DNA of 64,000 nucleotides from Antrihabitans auranticaus (lineage in GTDB: Bacteria; Actinomycetota; Actinomycetes; Mycobacteriales; Mycobacteriaceae): assembly GCF_016481275.1 (NCBI RefSeq), contig NZ_JAEMNW010000003.1, positions 1 to 64,000 on the forward strand. The letters are read 5' to 3'. The notes beneath the pieces are model-generated. The model made no database searches. It worked only from the letters and a program-made list of their open reading frames with translations, and had not been told where the DNA came from. This document shows positions 26,826-35,503 of the stretch, piece by piece; within the stretch, counting starts at the first letter, position 1; each line of letters starts with the position of its first letter. The translations under genes were made by a program, and so were the position numbers.

Positions 26826-28388
26826 TCAGATCGCCCGCTCCTTATCAGCCCAGTAGGGCTGCCGCAGCTTGCGCTTGTACAGCTTGCCGTTGGGGTCGCG
26901 CGGCAATTCCTCGATGTAGTCGATCGATCTGGGCAACTTGAACTTGGCCAGCCGCTCCCGGGCATACTCGAGCAACTCCGCAGTGAGCGCCTCGTCGCCG
27001 ACCACGCCGTCGACCGGCTGCACCACGGCCTTTACTTCCTCGCCCCAGTCGGTGTGGGGCACACCGAACACAGCGACATCCGCGACCTTGGGATGCACCG
27101 CCAGTTCGCCCTCGATCTCGGCGGGGTAGATGTTCACGCCGCCGGAAATAATCATGTCCGACTTGCGATCGCACAGATACAGGTAGCCGTCCTCGTCGAG
27201 ATATCCGACATCGCCGAGCGTGAAAAGGTCTCCGACGCGCGATGATTCGGTCTTTGCTTTGTCATGGTGATACTCGAACGACGAGCCACCCATCCGCATG
27301 TAGACCTGGCCAGGCTCCCGAACCGGCAGCTCTGCGCCGTCGTCGCCGAGCACCTTGACGACCGACCACGGCCAGGGCTTACCGACCGAACCGGGCTTCC
27401 GAATCCATTCCTCGCCCGAAATCACCGTTCCCCCACCCTCGGTGGCGGCGTAGTACTCGGTGACGACCGGCCCCCACCATTCGAGCATTTGCCGCTTGAT
27501 CTCGAGTGGGCACGGCGCGGCGCCGTGAATCATCACGCGCAGAGACGACACGTCGTAGCGGTTTCGTACCTCTTCCGGCAGGGCCAGCAGACGGTGGAAC
27601 TGCGTTGGCACCATGTGACTGTGCGTCACCCGCTGCTCTTGGATGAGCCGCAACATCTCCTCCGGATCCCACCGATCCATGAGGACGACCTTGTGCCCCA
27701 ACTGAAGCGAGATGACAACGAAGTTCAAGACGGCGGTGTGGTAGAGCGGCGAACCACAGATGTGTACGTGATCGTCGAACGGTCCGATACCGAAGATGCC
27801 GAAGAATCCGGCCGACGCGACCGGCACCTCGTCGGGATCGTTGCCGGTCAGCGGACGACGAACGCCCTTGGGGCGCCCCGTCGTTCCGGACGTGTACAGC
27901 ATCGGCGCGCCGGCAGTTCGGACATCTGGGCGACCGGATTCGCCGGCACCGAGATCGGCCAGCGGTGTGAATCCAGGGATGTCACCAACCGAAAAGCGCG
28001 ACAGGGGTGGAATTCCCGCCTCGTTCGCGGCAGTGGTCGCCGCCTCGCCGAATCGACCGCTGGCGACGAACGCCTTCGCCTCGCTATCCTTCAGGATGTA
28101 GGCAACCTCGGGTCCGGTGAGGTGCCAATTGACCGCGACGATGTACAGACCCGTCTGGTACGCCGCGAAGTAGAACGCGACCGTATCGATCGAGTTGTGC
28201 AACATCATCACGATCGCGTCGCCCGGCTTCAGGCCCATCGCCTGTAAGCCGCGACCGTAGCGGTCGGCCGCGGCGGTCAGTTCCCCGTAGGTCACCGACC
28301 TGCCATCCGCGTCGACGACGGCGGTCCGCTCGGGATCGCTTTTCGCGATGTTCCACAACCCAGGTGTCATTACTTCGGTATCGCCCAC
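26826..28388 (-). CDS. AMP-dependent acyl-CoA synthetase (FadD type, KstR-controlled)
   Basis: A 520-residue ligase with MLYTSGTTGRPKGVRR, YYAATEGGG, and the hinge region LGDVGYLDEDGYLYLCDRKS followed by GGVNIYPAEIE. It does not look like Rv3506 FadD17 or FadD19; the style is closer to the FadD4/FadD12 group, so I give no symbol. A perfect KstR palindrome lies 11 bp upstream of its start, indicating a role in sterol or side-chain acid activation. A start at the second Met (MTPGLWNIAKS, 28370) is possible. Confidence 0.86.
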   Translation of the reverse strand: MGDTEVMTPGLWNIAKSDPERTAVVDADGRSVTYGELTAAADRYGRGLQAMGLKPGDAIVMMLHNSIDTVAFYFAAYQTGLYIVAVNWHLTGPEVAYILKDSEAKAFVASGRFGEAATTAANEAGIPPLSRFSVGDIPGFTPLADLGAGESGRPDVRTAGAPMLYTSGTTGRPKGVRRPLTGNDPDEVPVASAGFFGIFGIGPFDDHVHICGSPLYHTAVLNFVVISLQLGHKVVLMDRWDPEEMLRLIQEQRVTHSHMVPTQFHRLLALPEEVRNRYDVSSLRVMIHGAAPCPLEIKRQMLEWWGPVVTEYYAATEGGGTVISGEEWIRKPGSVGKPWPWSVVKVLGDDGAELPVREPGQVYMRMGGSSFEYHHDKAKTESSRVGDLFTLGDVGYLDEDGYLYLCDRKSDMIISGGVNIYPAEIEGELAVHPKVADVAVFGVPHTDWGEEVKAVVQPVDGVVGDEALTAELLEYARERLAKFKLPRSIDYIEELPRDPNGKLYKRKLRQPYWADKERAI

Positions 28389-28398
28389 CCCCTGAATC

Positions 28399-28412
28399 TA
28401 GAACGTGTTCTA
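28399..28412. promoter_or_regulatory. KstR-type operator (perfect palindrome) upstream of the acyl-CoA synthetase
   Basis: TAGAACGTGTTCTA is a perfect 14-bp palindrome and a full match to TnnAACnnGTTnnA. It overlaps the stop codon region of the upstream LLM gene, and it is 11 bp before the acyl-CoA synthetase start at 28388. That promoter must therefore lie inside the LLM coding sequence. Confidence 0.88.
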
Positions 28413-29456
28413 CCGCTCGGCAAGGCCGACCACCGAAGCGAGTCGACGCAATTGCTCCCCGTCGCCACAAGTCACCAGCAGCATGGACACTCCGGACCGC
28501 TCCCACACGTCGATTTCGGAGCGCACACGGTCTTCGTCGCCGATGATCATCGTCTCGGTGACCATCTCGTCGGGCACGGCCGCAGCAGCCTCCTCCTTGC
28601 GCCCGTCGCGGAAGAGACGACCGATCTCGTCGACGGCCTCGCCGTAACCCATGCGGCGGTAGACCTGAGCATGGAAGTTCAATTCGGGCGCACCCATGCC
28701 GCCGACGTACAACGCCAGGACCGGCTTGATCCGCTCGATCTGGCCCGCCCTGTCGTCGGTGATCATCACCTGGCAACTGGCGGCAATCTCGAAGTCCGCC
28801 CTGCTCCGACGCGCGCCGGCGCGGGCGAATCCCTCGTCGAGCCACTCGTTGTACATCGGCGCCAACCGCGGCGAGTAGTAGATCGCGAGCCAGCCGTCGG
28901 CGATTTCCGCAGTCAGCGCAACGTTTTTCGGGCCTTCGGCACCCAGCCAGATCGGAATGTCCGAGCGTAACGGGTGCGTGATCGGCTTGAGCGGCTTGCC
29001 CAATCCGGTCGCCCCGGGACCCTGATATGGCAGCGGGTAATGCGGACCGTCGTTGCGCACCGGCGCCTCACGGGCGAGCACCTGCCGCACGATCGAGACG
29101 TATTCGCGGGTGCGCGCGAGCGGCTTCTCGAACGGCTGGCCGTACCAGCCCTCGACCACCTGCGGTCCCGAAACGCCCAACCCGAGGACCATGCGGCCGT
29201 TACTCAAGTGATCGAGCGTCAGCGCGTGCATCGCGCAACTGGTCGGCGTCCGAGCAGACAGTTGGACGACCGAGGTACCGAGCCGGACGCGCGACGTCGA
29301 CGATCCCCACCACGCCAGCGGACCGAACGCATCAGACCCCCACGATTCGGCAGCGAACACGGCATCGAAGCCCGCCGCCTCGGCAGCGCTCACCAGTTCC
29401 CCGTGGTTGGCGGGCGGACCCGCACCCCAATACCCGAGTTGCAACCCAAGCTTCAT
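28410..29456 (-). CDS. LLM-class F420-dependent oxidoreductase (Rv3520c-like)
   Basis: A 348-residue luciferase-like barrel starting MKLGLQLGYWGAGPPANHGE, with VRLGTSVVQLSARTP and MVLGLGVSGPQVVEGWYG typical of the mycobacterial F420 branch. Neighbours (acyl-CoA synthetase, DUF35-ltp4-ltp3) equal the Rv3520c context. It diverges from the DUF35 gene across a KstR box at 29507. F420 as cofactor is family-based inference. The reaction in sterol catabolism is not established. Confidence 0.82.
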   Translation of the reverse strand: MKLGLQLGYWGAGPPANHGELVSAAEAAGFDAVFAAESWGSDAFGPLAWWGSSTSRVRLGTSVVQLSARTPTSCAMHALTLDHLSNGRMVLGLGVSGPQVVEGWYGQPFEKPLARTREYVSIVRQVLAREAPVRNDGPHYPLPYQGPGATGLGKPLKPITHPLRSDIPIWLGAEGPKNVALTAEIADGWLAIYYSPRLAPMYNEWLDEGFARAGARRSRADFEIAASCQVMITDDRAGQIERIKPVLALYVGGMGAPELNFHAQVYRRMGYGEAVDEIGRLFRDGRKEEAAAAVPDEMVTETMIIGDEDRVRSEIDVWERSGVSMLLVTCGDGEQLRRLASVVGLAER

Positions 29457-29506
29457 CGGTTACCTCCGCATCGCTAGTGGTCACAAGTCGTACTTGCCAC
29501 CAGAAT

Positions 29507-29520
29507 AAGAACCTGTTCTA
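29507..29520. promoter_or_regulatory. KstR-type operator, LLM/DUF35 divergent promoter
   Basis: AAGAACCTGTTCTA keeps AACnnGTTnnA; the first base is A instead of T. It ends only 9 bp before the GTG at 29530 of the DUF35 gene and is 51 bp from the LLM start. It leaves almost no room for a leader on the DUF35 side. Confidence 0.82.
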
Positions 29521-29529
29521 CTCGACTTC

Positions 29530-30534
29530 GTGGGCATTGTGAACAGTACGACAACCAAGACTGCACCCAAGACTGCACCCAGGACTGCACCACTGAGCGC
29601 TCCGCTGAACCTGAAGTTCGACTACACGAGGTCCGTCGGTCCTACGATCGGCGGCTTCCTGTCGGCGCTTTGTGACCGCCGTGTGGTCGGCGTGCGCGGT
29701 TCGGATGGGCGAGTGCTGGTGCCGCCGCCGGAATACGACTCGCGAACCTTCGAGCCGTTGACCGACTTCGTCGACGTCGCGCCGAACGGCACCGTCACGT
29801 CGTGGACCTGGGAGGACAATCCGCTACCCGGCCAACCGCTGACGCACCCGTTCGCGTGGGCGTTCATCAAGCTCGATGGCGCAGACACCGCGTTGCTGCA
29901 CGTGGTGGACGCGGGTTCCGCCGACACGATGCAGACCGGCATGCGGGTCCACGTTCACTGGGCAGAACAAACGGTCGGAAGCATTCTCGACATCGCATAC
30001 TTCCTGCCGGGCGATGGACCTGCCGAAACACCCGCTGCCCCTGAGACTCCCGCCGAGATCTCGATGATCACGACGCCGGTTCGGCTGAGCTACAACCACT
30101 CCGCGTCGCACGAGGAGAGCTTCTACCTGCGCGGTATCGCCGAAGGAAAGCTGCTCGGCGGACGAACGCAGGATGGCAGACAGGTTTACATCCCGCCCCG
30201 CAGCGCAAGCCCCACCGATGGGCTACCCACGGCAGAGCCTGTGGAACTACCGGACAAGGGCACCGTCACCACCTTCTGTGTCGTCAACGTCCCGTTCATG
30301 GGGCAGCGGATCAAGCCGCCCTACATTGCGGCCTACATCCTGCTCGACGGCGCGGACATCGCGTTTCTACATCTGGTACTCGAGTGCGACGCAGCCGATG
30401 TGCGCATGGGCATGCGCGTCGAAGCTGTGTGGAAACCCCAGGAGGAGTGGGGATTCACGCTCGAGAACATCGATCACTTCAGACCTTCCGGCGAACCTGA
30501 CGCCGACTTCGACAGCTACAAGAATCATCTGTGA
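29530..30534 (+). CDS. Tandem DUF35 / OB-fold protein, partner of Ltp4-Ltp3 (Rv3521-like)
   Basis: A 334-residue protein made of two DUF35 OB-fold units (about 28-165 and 178-325). Each has the pattern GG..DGR..VPPR/PE, then a strand pair with F..VN/W, then AYILLDGAD or AFIKLDGAD. Single DUF35 proteins such as ChsH2 bind acyl-CoA for a partner SCP2-thiolase or aldolase (Ltp2). Here the fused double unit directly precedes ltp4 and ltp3. The N-terminus carries a short TAP repeat (KTAPKTAPRTAPLSAP). Start GTG at 29530 or 29539. No Zn-ribbon cysteines are visible. Confidence 0.8.
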   Translation: MGIVNSTTTKTAPKTAPRTAPLSAPLNLKFDYTRSVGPTIGGFLSALCDRRVVGVRGSDGRVLVPPPEYDSRTFEPLTDFVDVAPNGTVTSWTWEDNPLPGQPLTHPFAWAFIKLDGADTALLHVVDAGSADTMQTGMRVHVHWAEQTVGSILDIAYFLPGDGPAETPAAPETPAEISMITTPVRLSYNHSASHEESFYLRGIAEGKLLGGRTQDGRQVYIPPRSASPTDGLPTAEPVELPDKGTVTTFCVVNVPFMGQRIKPPYIAAYILLDGADIAFLHLVLECDAADVRMGMRVEAVWKPQEEWGFTLENIDHFRPSGEPDADFDSYKNHL

Positions 30535-30547
30535 GGAGCAACCGACG

Positions 30548-31576
30548 ATGACCGACGTAGCAGTAGTCGGATTTGCGCACGCACCACATGTGCGCGCGAC
30601 CGACGGCACCACCAACGGTGTCGAAATGCTAGTGCCATGTTTTCAGCAGCTGTACTCCGAACTCGGCATTACCAAGGCCGACATCGGGTTCTGGTGCTCC
30701 GGATCTTCCGATTACCTTGCCGGACGCGCGTTCTCGTTCATCTCGGCAATCGACGCCGTCGGGGCAGTGCCGCCGATCAACGAGTCGCATGTGGAAATGG
30801 ATGCAGCCTGGGCGTTGTACGAGGCATACATCAAGCTCCTGACCGGGGAGGTCGAGACCGCTCTCGTCTACGGCTTCGGCAAGTCGTCCGCCGGCAGCCT
30901 TCGGCAGGTGCTGACCATGCAACTCGACCCCTACGTGGTCGCGCCGCTGTGGCCGGATTCGTTGGCACTGGCCGGTTTACAGGCCCGCGCCGGAATCGAT
31001 GCAGGCAAATGGACCGAACGCACGATGGCCGAGGTCGCCGCGGCGCGCTCGACCGGCCCGGTGGACATCGACGCACTGCTTGCGACGCCATTCGTCGCGA
31101 ATCCGCTGCGCAAGCACGACTGCGCACCCATCACCGACGGCGCGTCGGCGATCATCCTTGCCTCCGGCGATCGCGCGCGCGAACTGTGCAAGAACCCGGC
31201 GTGGATCACAGGCATCGAGCACCGCATCGACTCCCCCAACCTCGGCGCCCGCGACCTCACGATCTCGCCGTCGACCGCCGCTGCCGCAGCAGCTGCAACC
31301 AAGGGCGACAACAGCTTCGACGTCGCTGAACTTTATGCCCCGTTCACACATCAGGAGTTGATACTCAGGGAGGCGATCGGATTGCGCCCCGAAACGGCGA
31401 TCAGCCCGTCGGGCGGGCCACTGACCGCTAACCCCATGTTCTCCGCGGGTCTCGAGCGGATCGGCTTCGCGGCAGAGCACATCATCTCGGGCAAGGCGGG
31501 CCGCGTGCTGGCGCATGCCACCAGCGGCCCTGTGCTGCAACAGAATCTGGTCGCGGTTATGGAGGCTGGCCGATGA
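30548..31576 (+). CDS. ltp4: Lipid-transfer-type thiolase/aldolase Ltp4
   Basis: A 342-residue SCP2-thiolase-like protein. The N-terminal MTDVAVVGFAHAPHVRATDG, FWCSGSSDYLAGRAF and the C-terminal GRVLAHATSGPVLQQ are present, but the thiolase Cys-His-Cys set is not, so aldol-lyase or scaffold chemistry fits better than thiolysis. ltp3 and ltp4 have been reported as needed for C24-branched sterol side chains in a Rhodococcus. It overlaps ltp3 by 4 bp and follows the DUF35 gene by 13 bp. Confidence 0.84.
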   Translation: MTDVAVVGFAHAPHVRATDGTTNGVEMLVPCFQQLYSELGITKADIGFWCSGSSDYLAGRAFSFISAIDAVGAVPPINESHVEMDAAWALYEAYIKLLTGEVETALVYGFGKSSAGSLRQVLTMQLDPYVVAPLWPDSLALAGLQARAGIDAGKWTERTMAEVAAARSTGPVDIDALLATPFVANPLRKHDCAPITDGASAIILASGDRARELCKNPAWITGIEHRIDSPNLGARDLTISPSTAAAAAAATKGDNSFDVAELYAPFTHQELILREAIGLRPETAISPSGGPLTANPMFSAGLERIGFAAEHIISGKAGRVLAHATSGPVLQQNLVAVMEAGR

Positions 31577-32757
31577 GCAAGCAACTGGCGGCAGTGATCG
31601 GCACCGGCCAAACGCACTACGTCGCCAAACGGCACGACGTGACTATGTCCGGACTTTGCCGGGAGGCGATCGACCGCGCAATGGCCGACGCCGAGGTCAC
31701 GTGGGACGACATCGACGCAGTCGTGGTCGGCAAAGCACCCGACCTGTTCGAGGGTGTCATGATGCCGGAACTCTTCATGGCGGACGCACTCGGCGCGACC
31801 GGTAAACCACTGATCCGCGTGCACACCGCCGGTTCGGTCGGCGGTTCGACCGGCGTGGTCGCCGCGAGCCTCGTGCAGTCGGGTGTCCACAAGCGCGTGC
31901 TGGCAGTGGCGTGGGAGAAGCAGTCCGAGTCGAATGCCATGTGGGCGTTGTCGATTCCGATTCCGTTCCACATGCCCGTCGGCGCCGGTGCGGGCGGTTA
32001 CTTCGCGCCGCACGTACGCTCTTACATTCGCCGCTCCGGTGCGCCGACGCACATCGGCGCGATGGTCGCTGCGAAAGATCGGCGCAACGGCAGCATCAAT
32101 CCGTTGGCCCACCTCAAGCAGCCAGACATAACAGTCGAGTCCGTGCAGGCATCGCAGATGCTCTGGGACCCGATCCGCTACGACGAAACCTGCCCGTCCT
32201 CAGACGGCGCGTGCGCCATCGTGATCGGTGACGAGGAGACTGCCAGTCGCGTCGAAGCAAGCGGCAAGCAGGTCGCCTGGGTCCACGCGACCGCCATGCG
32301 AACCGAGCCGACCACGTTCGCCGAACGCGACCAGGTCAATCCCCAGGCAGGTCGCGATGCTGCCGCTGCGCTGTGGAAGGCAGCGGGAATCGTCGATCCA
32401 CTCGAGGAGATCGACGCAGCCGAAATCTACGTGCCGTTCTCATGGTTCGAGCCGATGTGGCTCGAAAACCTCGGCTTCGTTGCCGAAGGCGAAGGCTGGA
32501 AGTTGACCGAATCCGGTGAAACCGAGATCGGCGGACGGCTTCCCGTGAACGCATCGGGCGGGGTCCTGTCGTCGAATCCGATCGGCGCATCAGGCCTGAT
32601 CCGCTTCGCCGAGGCCGCGATGCAGGTGATGGGCCGCGCCGGCGACCACCAGGTAAAGAACGCCCGCAAAGCGCTCGGCCACGCGTACGGCGGTGGTTCC
32701 CAATACTTTTCGATGTGGGTCGTCGGCACCGACCGCCCCGAACGCCAGGAGAAGTAG
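31573..32757 (+). CDS. ltp3: Lipid-transfer-type thiolase/aldolase Ltp3
   Basis: A 394-residue thiolase-superfamily protein: AAVIGTGQTHYVAKRHDVTM, IRVHTAGSVGGSTGVVAA at the position of the nucleophile loop, and GGRLPVNASGGVLSSNPIGA near the C-terminus. The nucleophile Cys of thiolases is replaced (THTAGSVGG-like loop), as in Ltp2-type aldolases. It is coupled to ltp4 (ATGA). The pair with the DUF35 protein probably forms a retro-aldol complex releasing the branched C24 side-chain piece. Confidence 0.85.
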   Translation: MSKQLAAVIGTGQTHYVAKRHDVTMSGLCREAIDRAMADAEVTWDDIDAVVVGKAPDLFEGVMMPELFMADALGATGKPLIRVHTAGSVGGSTGVVAASLVQSGVHKRVLAVAWEKQSESNAMWALSIPIPFHMPVGAGAGGYFAPHVRSYIRRSGAPTHIGAMVAAKDRRNGSINPLAHLKQPDITVESVQASQMLWDPIRYDETCPSSDGACAIVIGDEETASRVEASGKQVAWVHATAMRTEPTTFAERDQVNPQAGRDAAAALWKAAGIVDPLEEIDAAEIYVPFSWFEPMWLENLGFVAEGEGWKLTESGETEIGGRLPVNASGGVLSSNPIGASGLIRFAEAAMQVMGRAGDHQVKNARKALGHAYGGGSQYFSMWVVGTDRPERQEK

Positions 32758-33620
32758 TGAAATTCACCCTCGGGGTCGCGATGAGCCCGCTCGACCAGCT
32801 GTCCGAACTCGCGAAAACTGCCGAGGAGTGCGGCTTTTCGTCGATCGCGCTGCCGGACTCGTTGTTCTATATGGAGACCGCCGCCGAGAAGTACCCGTAC
32901 ACACCCGACGGCTCCCGAATGTGGAACGAGGAAACTCCGTGGGCCGATCCGCTTATCGCTGCGGCGTCGATGGCGGCGGTCACGAGCCGGATCCATTTCT
33001 ACACGAACGTCCTCAAGCTGGGGTCACGAAACCCGCTACTGCTCGCGCGGCAAGTCGGGACGGTCGCAAACCTCACGGGCAACCGCTTCGGTTTCGGAGT
33101 CGGGATCGGCTGGGCACCTGAGGAATTCCTCTGGTGCGGCGCACCCTACGAACGGCGCGGGGCGCGTGTCGACGAGATGATCGAGATCATCAAGCTCGTC
33201 CTGGCAGGCGGAATGGCCGAATTCCATGGTGAGTTCTTCGATTTCGACAAGTTGCAGATGAGTCCCGCGCCGTCGCAACCGGTCCCGTTCTACGTTGGCG
33301 GGCACACGAAGCCCGCCCTGCGCCGCGCGGCCCGGGTCGGTGACGGCTGGTGCTCGGCGATGATGAAATTCGACGACCTCGTGTCGACGATGGCGGAGCT
33401 CGACAAGCTTCGCGCCGAATACGGCCGCGCGGACGAGCCTTTCGAAATCCAAGCGGTGTGCATCGACCGGTTCGGTAAGCACGGATACGAGGAGATGGCA
33501 GCTGCCGGCATCACCGACGCCATCGTCGTCCCTTGGATCTTCGACGGCATCGGCTTCGACGGCGAACTTGCAGCAAAGCAGGATTCGCTACGAAAGTTCG
33601 CTGCAGAGAACATCAACTGA
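32757..33620 (+). CDS. LLM-class F420-dependent oxidoreductase
   Basis: A 287-residue luciferase-like protein beginning with GTG inside the ltp3 stop (TAGTG), with AGGAGAA 3-9 bases upstream. VKFTLGVAMSPLDQLSELAK, SRIHFYTNVLKLGSRNPLLL and GNRFGFGVGIGWAPEEF are clear family motifs. It is the second LLM enzyme of the sterol locus and, by coupling to ltp3, part of the side-chain operon. Its substrate is unknown. Confidence 0.84.
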   Translation: MKFTLGVAMSPLDQLSELAKTAEECGFSSIALPDSLFYMETAAEKYPYTPDGSRMWNEETPWADPLIAAASMAAVTSRIHFYTNVLKLGSRNPLLLARQVGTVANLTGNRFGFGVGIGWAPEEFLWCGAPYERRGARVDEMIEIIKLVLAGGMAEFHGEFFDFDKLQMSPAPSQPVPFYVGGHTKPALRRAARVGDGWCSAMMKFDDLVSTMAELDKLRAEYGRADEPFEIQAVCIDRFGKHGYEEMAAAGITDAIVVPWIFDGIGFDGELAAKQDSLRKFAAENIN

Positions 33621-33638
33621 CCCACCAGGAGCCACGCT

Positions 33639-34055
33639 GTGCCCGCAGATACCGACCACCCCGCCCGTGTTGCCGGCCGCGCCTCGCAGACGGCCGTACG
33701 AGCGCGTGACAAAGAGCAATGGCTCGACCTGTTCGCGGCAGATGGCTGGGTCGAGGACCCGGTCGGGAAGTCCGGCTTCGACCCCGAAGGCAAAGGGCAT
33801 CACGGCCGCGAGGCAATTGCCGCCTTCTGGGACAAAGCGATCGCGCAGACAGACTCGATCGAGTTTCGGTTCCACGACTCGTTCGCCTGCGGCAACGAGG
33901 TCGTTTTCGTCGGCATGATTCGGTCGATCGTCGGCGGCATGCAGATCGACGCGGAGGGTGTCTTTACCTACCGGGTAAACGACGAAGGCAAAATTCTTGC
34001 CCTACGGGCATTCTGGGAAACCGATCGCGCCATGCGGACCGCACAGAAGATCTGA
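33639..34055 (+). CDS. Ketosteroid isomerase-like protein (SnoaL/NTF2 fold)
   Basis: A 138-residue NTF2-fold protein with LFAADGWVEDPVGKSGFDPE. The VEDPVG motif, with Asp40, is the same as around the catalytic base of bacterial delta5-3-ketosteroid isomerase. The second acid and the oxyanion Tyr cannot be placed with certainty. It starts with GTG after AGGAG and is the last gene of the DUF35-ltp4-ltp3-LLM operon, before a strong terminator. A double-bond isomerase acting on a steroid acyl-CoA or ketosteroid would fit the context. Confidence 0.75.
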   Translation: MPADTDHPARVAGRASQTAVRARDKEQWLDLFAADGWVEDPVGKSGFDPEGKGHHGREAIAAFWDKAIAQTDSIEFRFHDSFACGNEVVFVGMIRSIVGGMQIDAEGVFTYRVNDEGKILALRAFWETDRAMRTAQKI

Positions 34056-34067
34056 GAGCCCGAACAA

Positions 34068-34102
34068 AAGAGCCCGGCGTGGTCGACGCCGGGCTCTTTC
34101 GT
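34068..34102. terminator. Bidirectional terminator between the KSI-like gene and cyp125
   Basis: AAGAGCCCGGCGT (34068-34080) and ACGCCGGGCTCTT (34086-34098) form a perfect 13-bp stem with a 5-base loop. The left flank is A-rich and the right T-rich, so it can stop both convergent transcripts. Confidence 0.92.
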
Positions 34103-34110
34103 GTCTCGCG

Positions 34111-35355
34111 CTAGTGGGCTACCGGACAAGTCCCGTAGTCGACCTGGAACTCCTTGATGCCGTTGAGCCATCCCGACCGCAGCCGGCGCTCGGGACCGAC
34201 CTTCGTGATGTCGGGGAGGTGGTCGGCAATGGCGTTGAAGATGAGGTCGATTTCCAGGCGGGCGAGGTTGGCGCCGAGGCAGAAGTGCGCTCCTGTGCCA
34301 CCGAACGAGAGGTGCGGGTTCGGGTTACGCAAGATGTCGAACTTCGACGGGTTGTCGAAGACGTCTTCGTCGAAGTTCGCGGAGCTGTACATCATGACGA
34401 CGCGCTGCCCCTTCTTGATCTGCACACCACTCAGCTCGACGTCTCGCAGCGCAGTCCGCTGGAAGCTCGTGATGGGCGAGGCCCACCGGATGATTTCGTC
34501 GGCCGCCGTGGCGGGGCGATCGCGCTTGAAAAGCTCCCACTGTTCGGGATTCTCGATGAATGCTGCCATGCCGTGCGTGATGGCGTTGCGTGTCGTCTCG
34601 TTGCCTGCAACGGCAAGAAGAATGACGAAGAACCCGAACTCTTCCGGTGAAAGCTCGTTGCCATCGACGTCGGCTTCGATAAGCGCGGTGATGATGTCGT
34701 CGGCCGGGCACTTCTTGCGCTCCGCCGCCATTTGATACGCGTAACCGAGAATTTCCATCGACGCCAGCTGCGGATCCGCGGTGCTCTCCGGATCGTCGTA
34801 GGAGGTCATCTGGTTCGACCACTCGAACATCTTTCTGCGGTCTTCCTGCGGCACACCGATCAGTTCCGCAATCGCCTGCAGTGGGAGCTCGCAGGCCACC
34901 TGCGTGACGAAATCGCCGCGCCCGGACTCCGCTGCCTCCCGCACTATCTTCTCGGCACGGTCACTCAGCCGCTGCCGGAGACCGTTGACCGCCCTGGGCG
35001 TGAAGCCGCGGGAAACGAGCTTGCGCAGTTTCGTGTGCTCGGGCGCGTCCTTGTTCAGGAGAATCACCCGCTGCATGTCTATGTTCTCGCGCGGCATGTC
35101 GTCGTTGAACCGCGGGATCGCGGTGTTCTCGTGCGACGAGAAAACGTCGCTGTGTCGCGACACTTCCATGACGTCGTGATGGCGACTGATCACCCAGAAC
35201 CCGCCGTCGCCGAAACCGCCCACGTCGGTCGATTGCGGATTCCACCAGATCGGCGCAGTTTTGCGCAGTTCTGCGTACTCCTTGAAAGGAATCCGTTCGG
35301 CGTAGATATCTGGGTCTGTGAAATCGAATCCCTCGGGAAGGTTGGGCTCTGACAC
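34111..35355 (-). CDS. cyp125: Cytochrome P450 Cyp125 (sterol C26/27 monooxygenase)
   Basis: A 414-residue P450 very close to M. tuberculosis CYP125. PNLPEGFDFTDPDIYAERIP is at the N-terminus, AVAGNETTRNAITHGM in the I helix (oxygen activation), an ExxR motif in EIIRWASP, and FGGTGAHFCLGANLAR holds the haem Cys ligand. It oxidises the terminal methyl of cholestenone to the acid that FadD19 activates. I prefer the GTG at 35355 because AGGAG lies 5 bases upstream; the ATGs at 35361 and 35370 are alternatives. It is divergent from fadA5 with two KstR boxes. Confidence 0.95.
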   Translation of the reverse strand: MSEPNLPEGFDFTDPDIYAERIPFKEYAELRKTAPIWWNPQSTDVGGFGDGGFWVISRHHDVMEVSRHSDVFSSHENTAIPRFNDDMPRENIDMQRVILLNKDAPEHTKLRKLVSRGFTPRAVNGLRQRLSDRAEKIVREAAESGRGDFVTQVACELPLQAIAELIGVPQEDRRKMFEWSNQMTSYDDPESTADPQLASMEILGYAYQMAAERKKCPADDIITALIEADVDGNELSPEEFGFFVILLAVAGNETTRNAITHGMAAFIENPEQWELFKRDRPATAADEIIRWASPITSFQRTALRDVELSGVQIKKGQRVVMMYSSANFDEDVFDNPSKFDILRNPNPHLSFGGTGAHFCLGANLARLEIDLIFNAIADHLPDITKVGPERRLRSGWLNGIKEFQVDYGTCPVAH

Positions 35356-35426
35356 CGGCATCTCCTGCATTCGCGACCACGTCTTTGGGGCGTGTCCACT
35401 CGTCGTAGAAATTACGTGAAGCAATG

Positions 35427-35440
35427 TGGAACACGTTCTA
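35427..35440. promoter_or_regulatory. KstR-type operator upstream of cyp125
   Basis: TGGAACACGTTCTA fits TnnAACnnGTTnnA. It lies 72 bp before the cyp125 start, in the 190-bp cyp125/fadA5 gap. Confidence 0.85.
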
Positions 35441-35503
35441 CATGCATTCAAGCACAGCCGTCCAGGCTTGGAAAGAAACCGCTGGTAGAAGGTTGCAGAT
35501 AGC

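Noticed and set aside
26826-28388. Assignment of this ligase as FadD17
   Set aside because: The N-terminal sequence and motif spacing do not fit Rv3506 as I recall it; closer to the FadD4/FadD12 group, so left unnamed.
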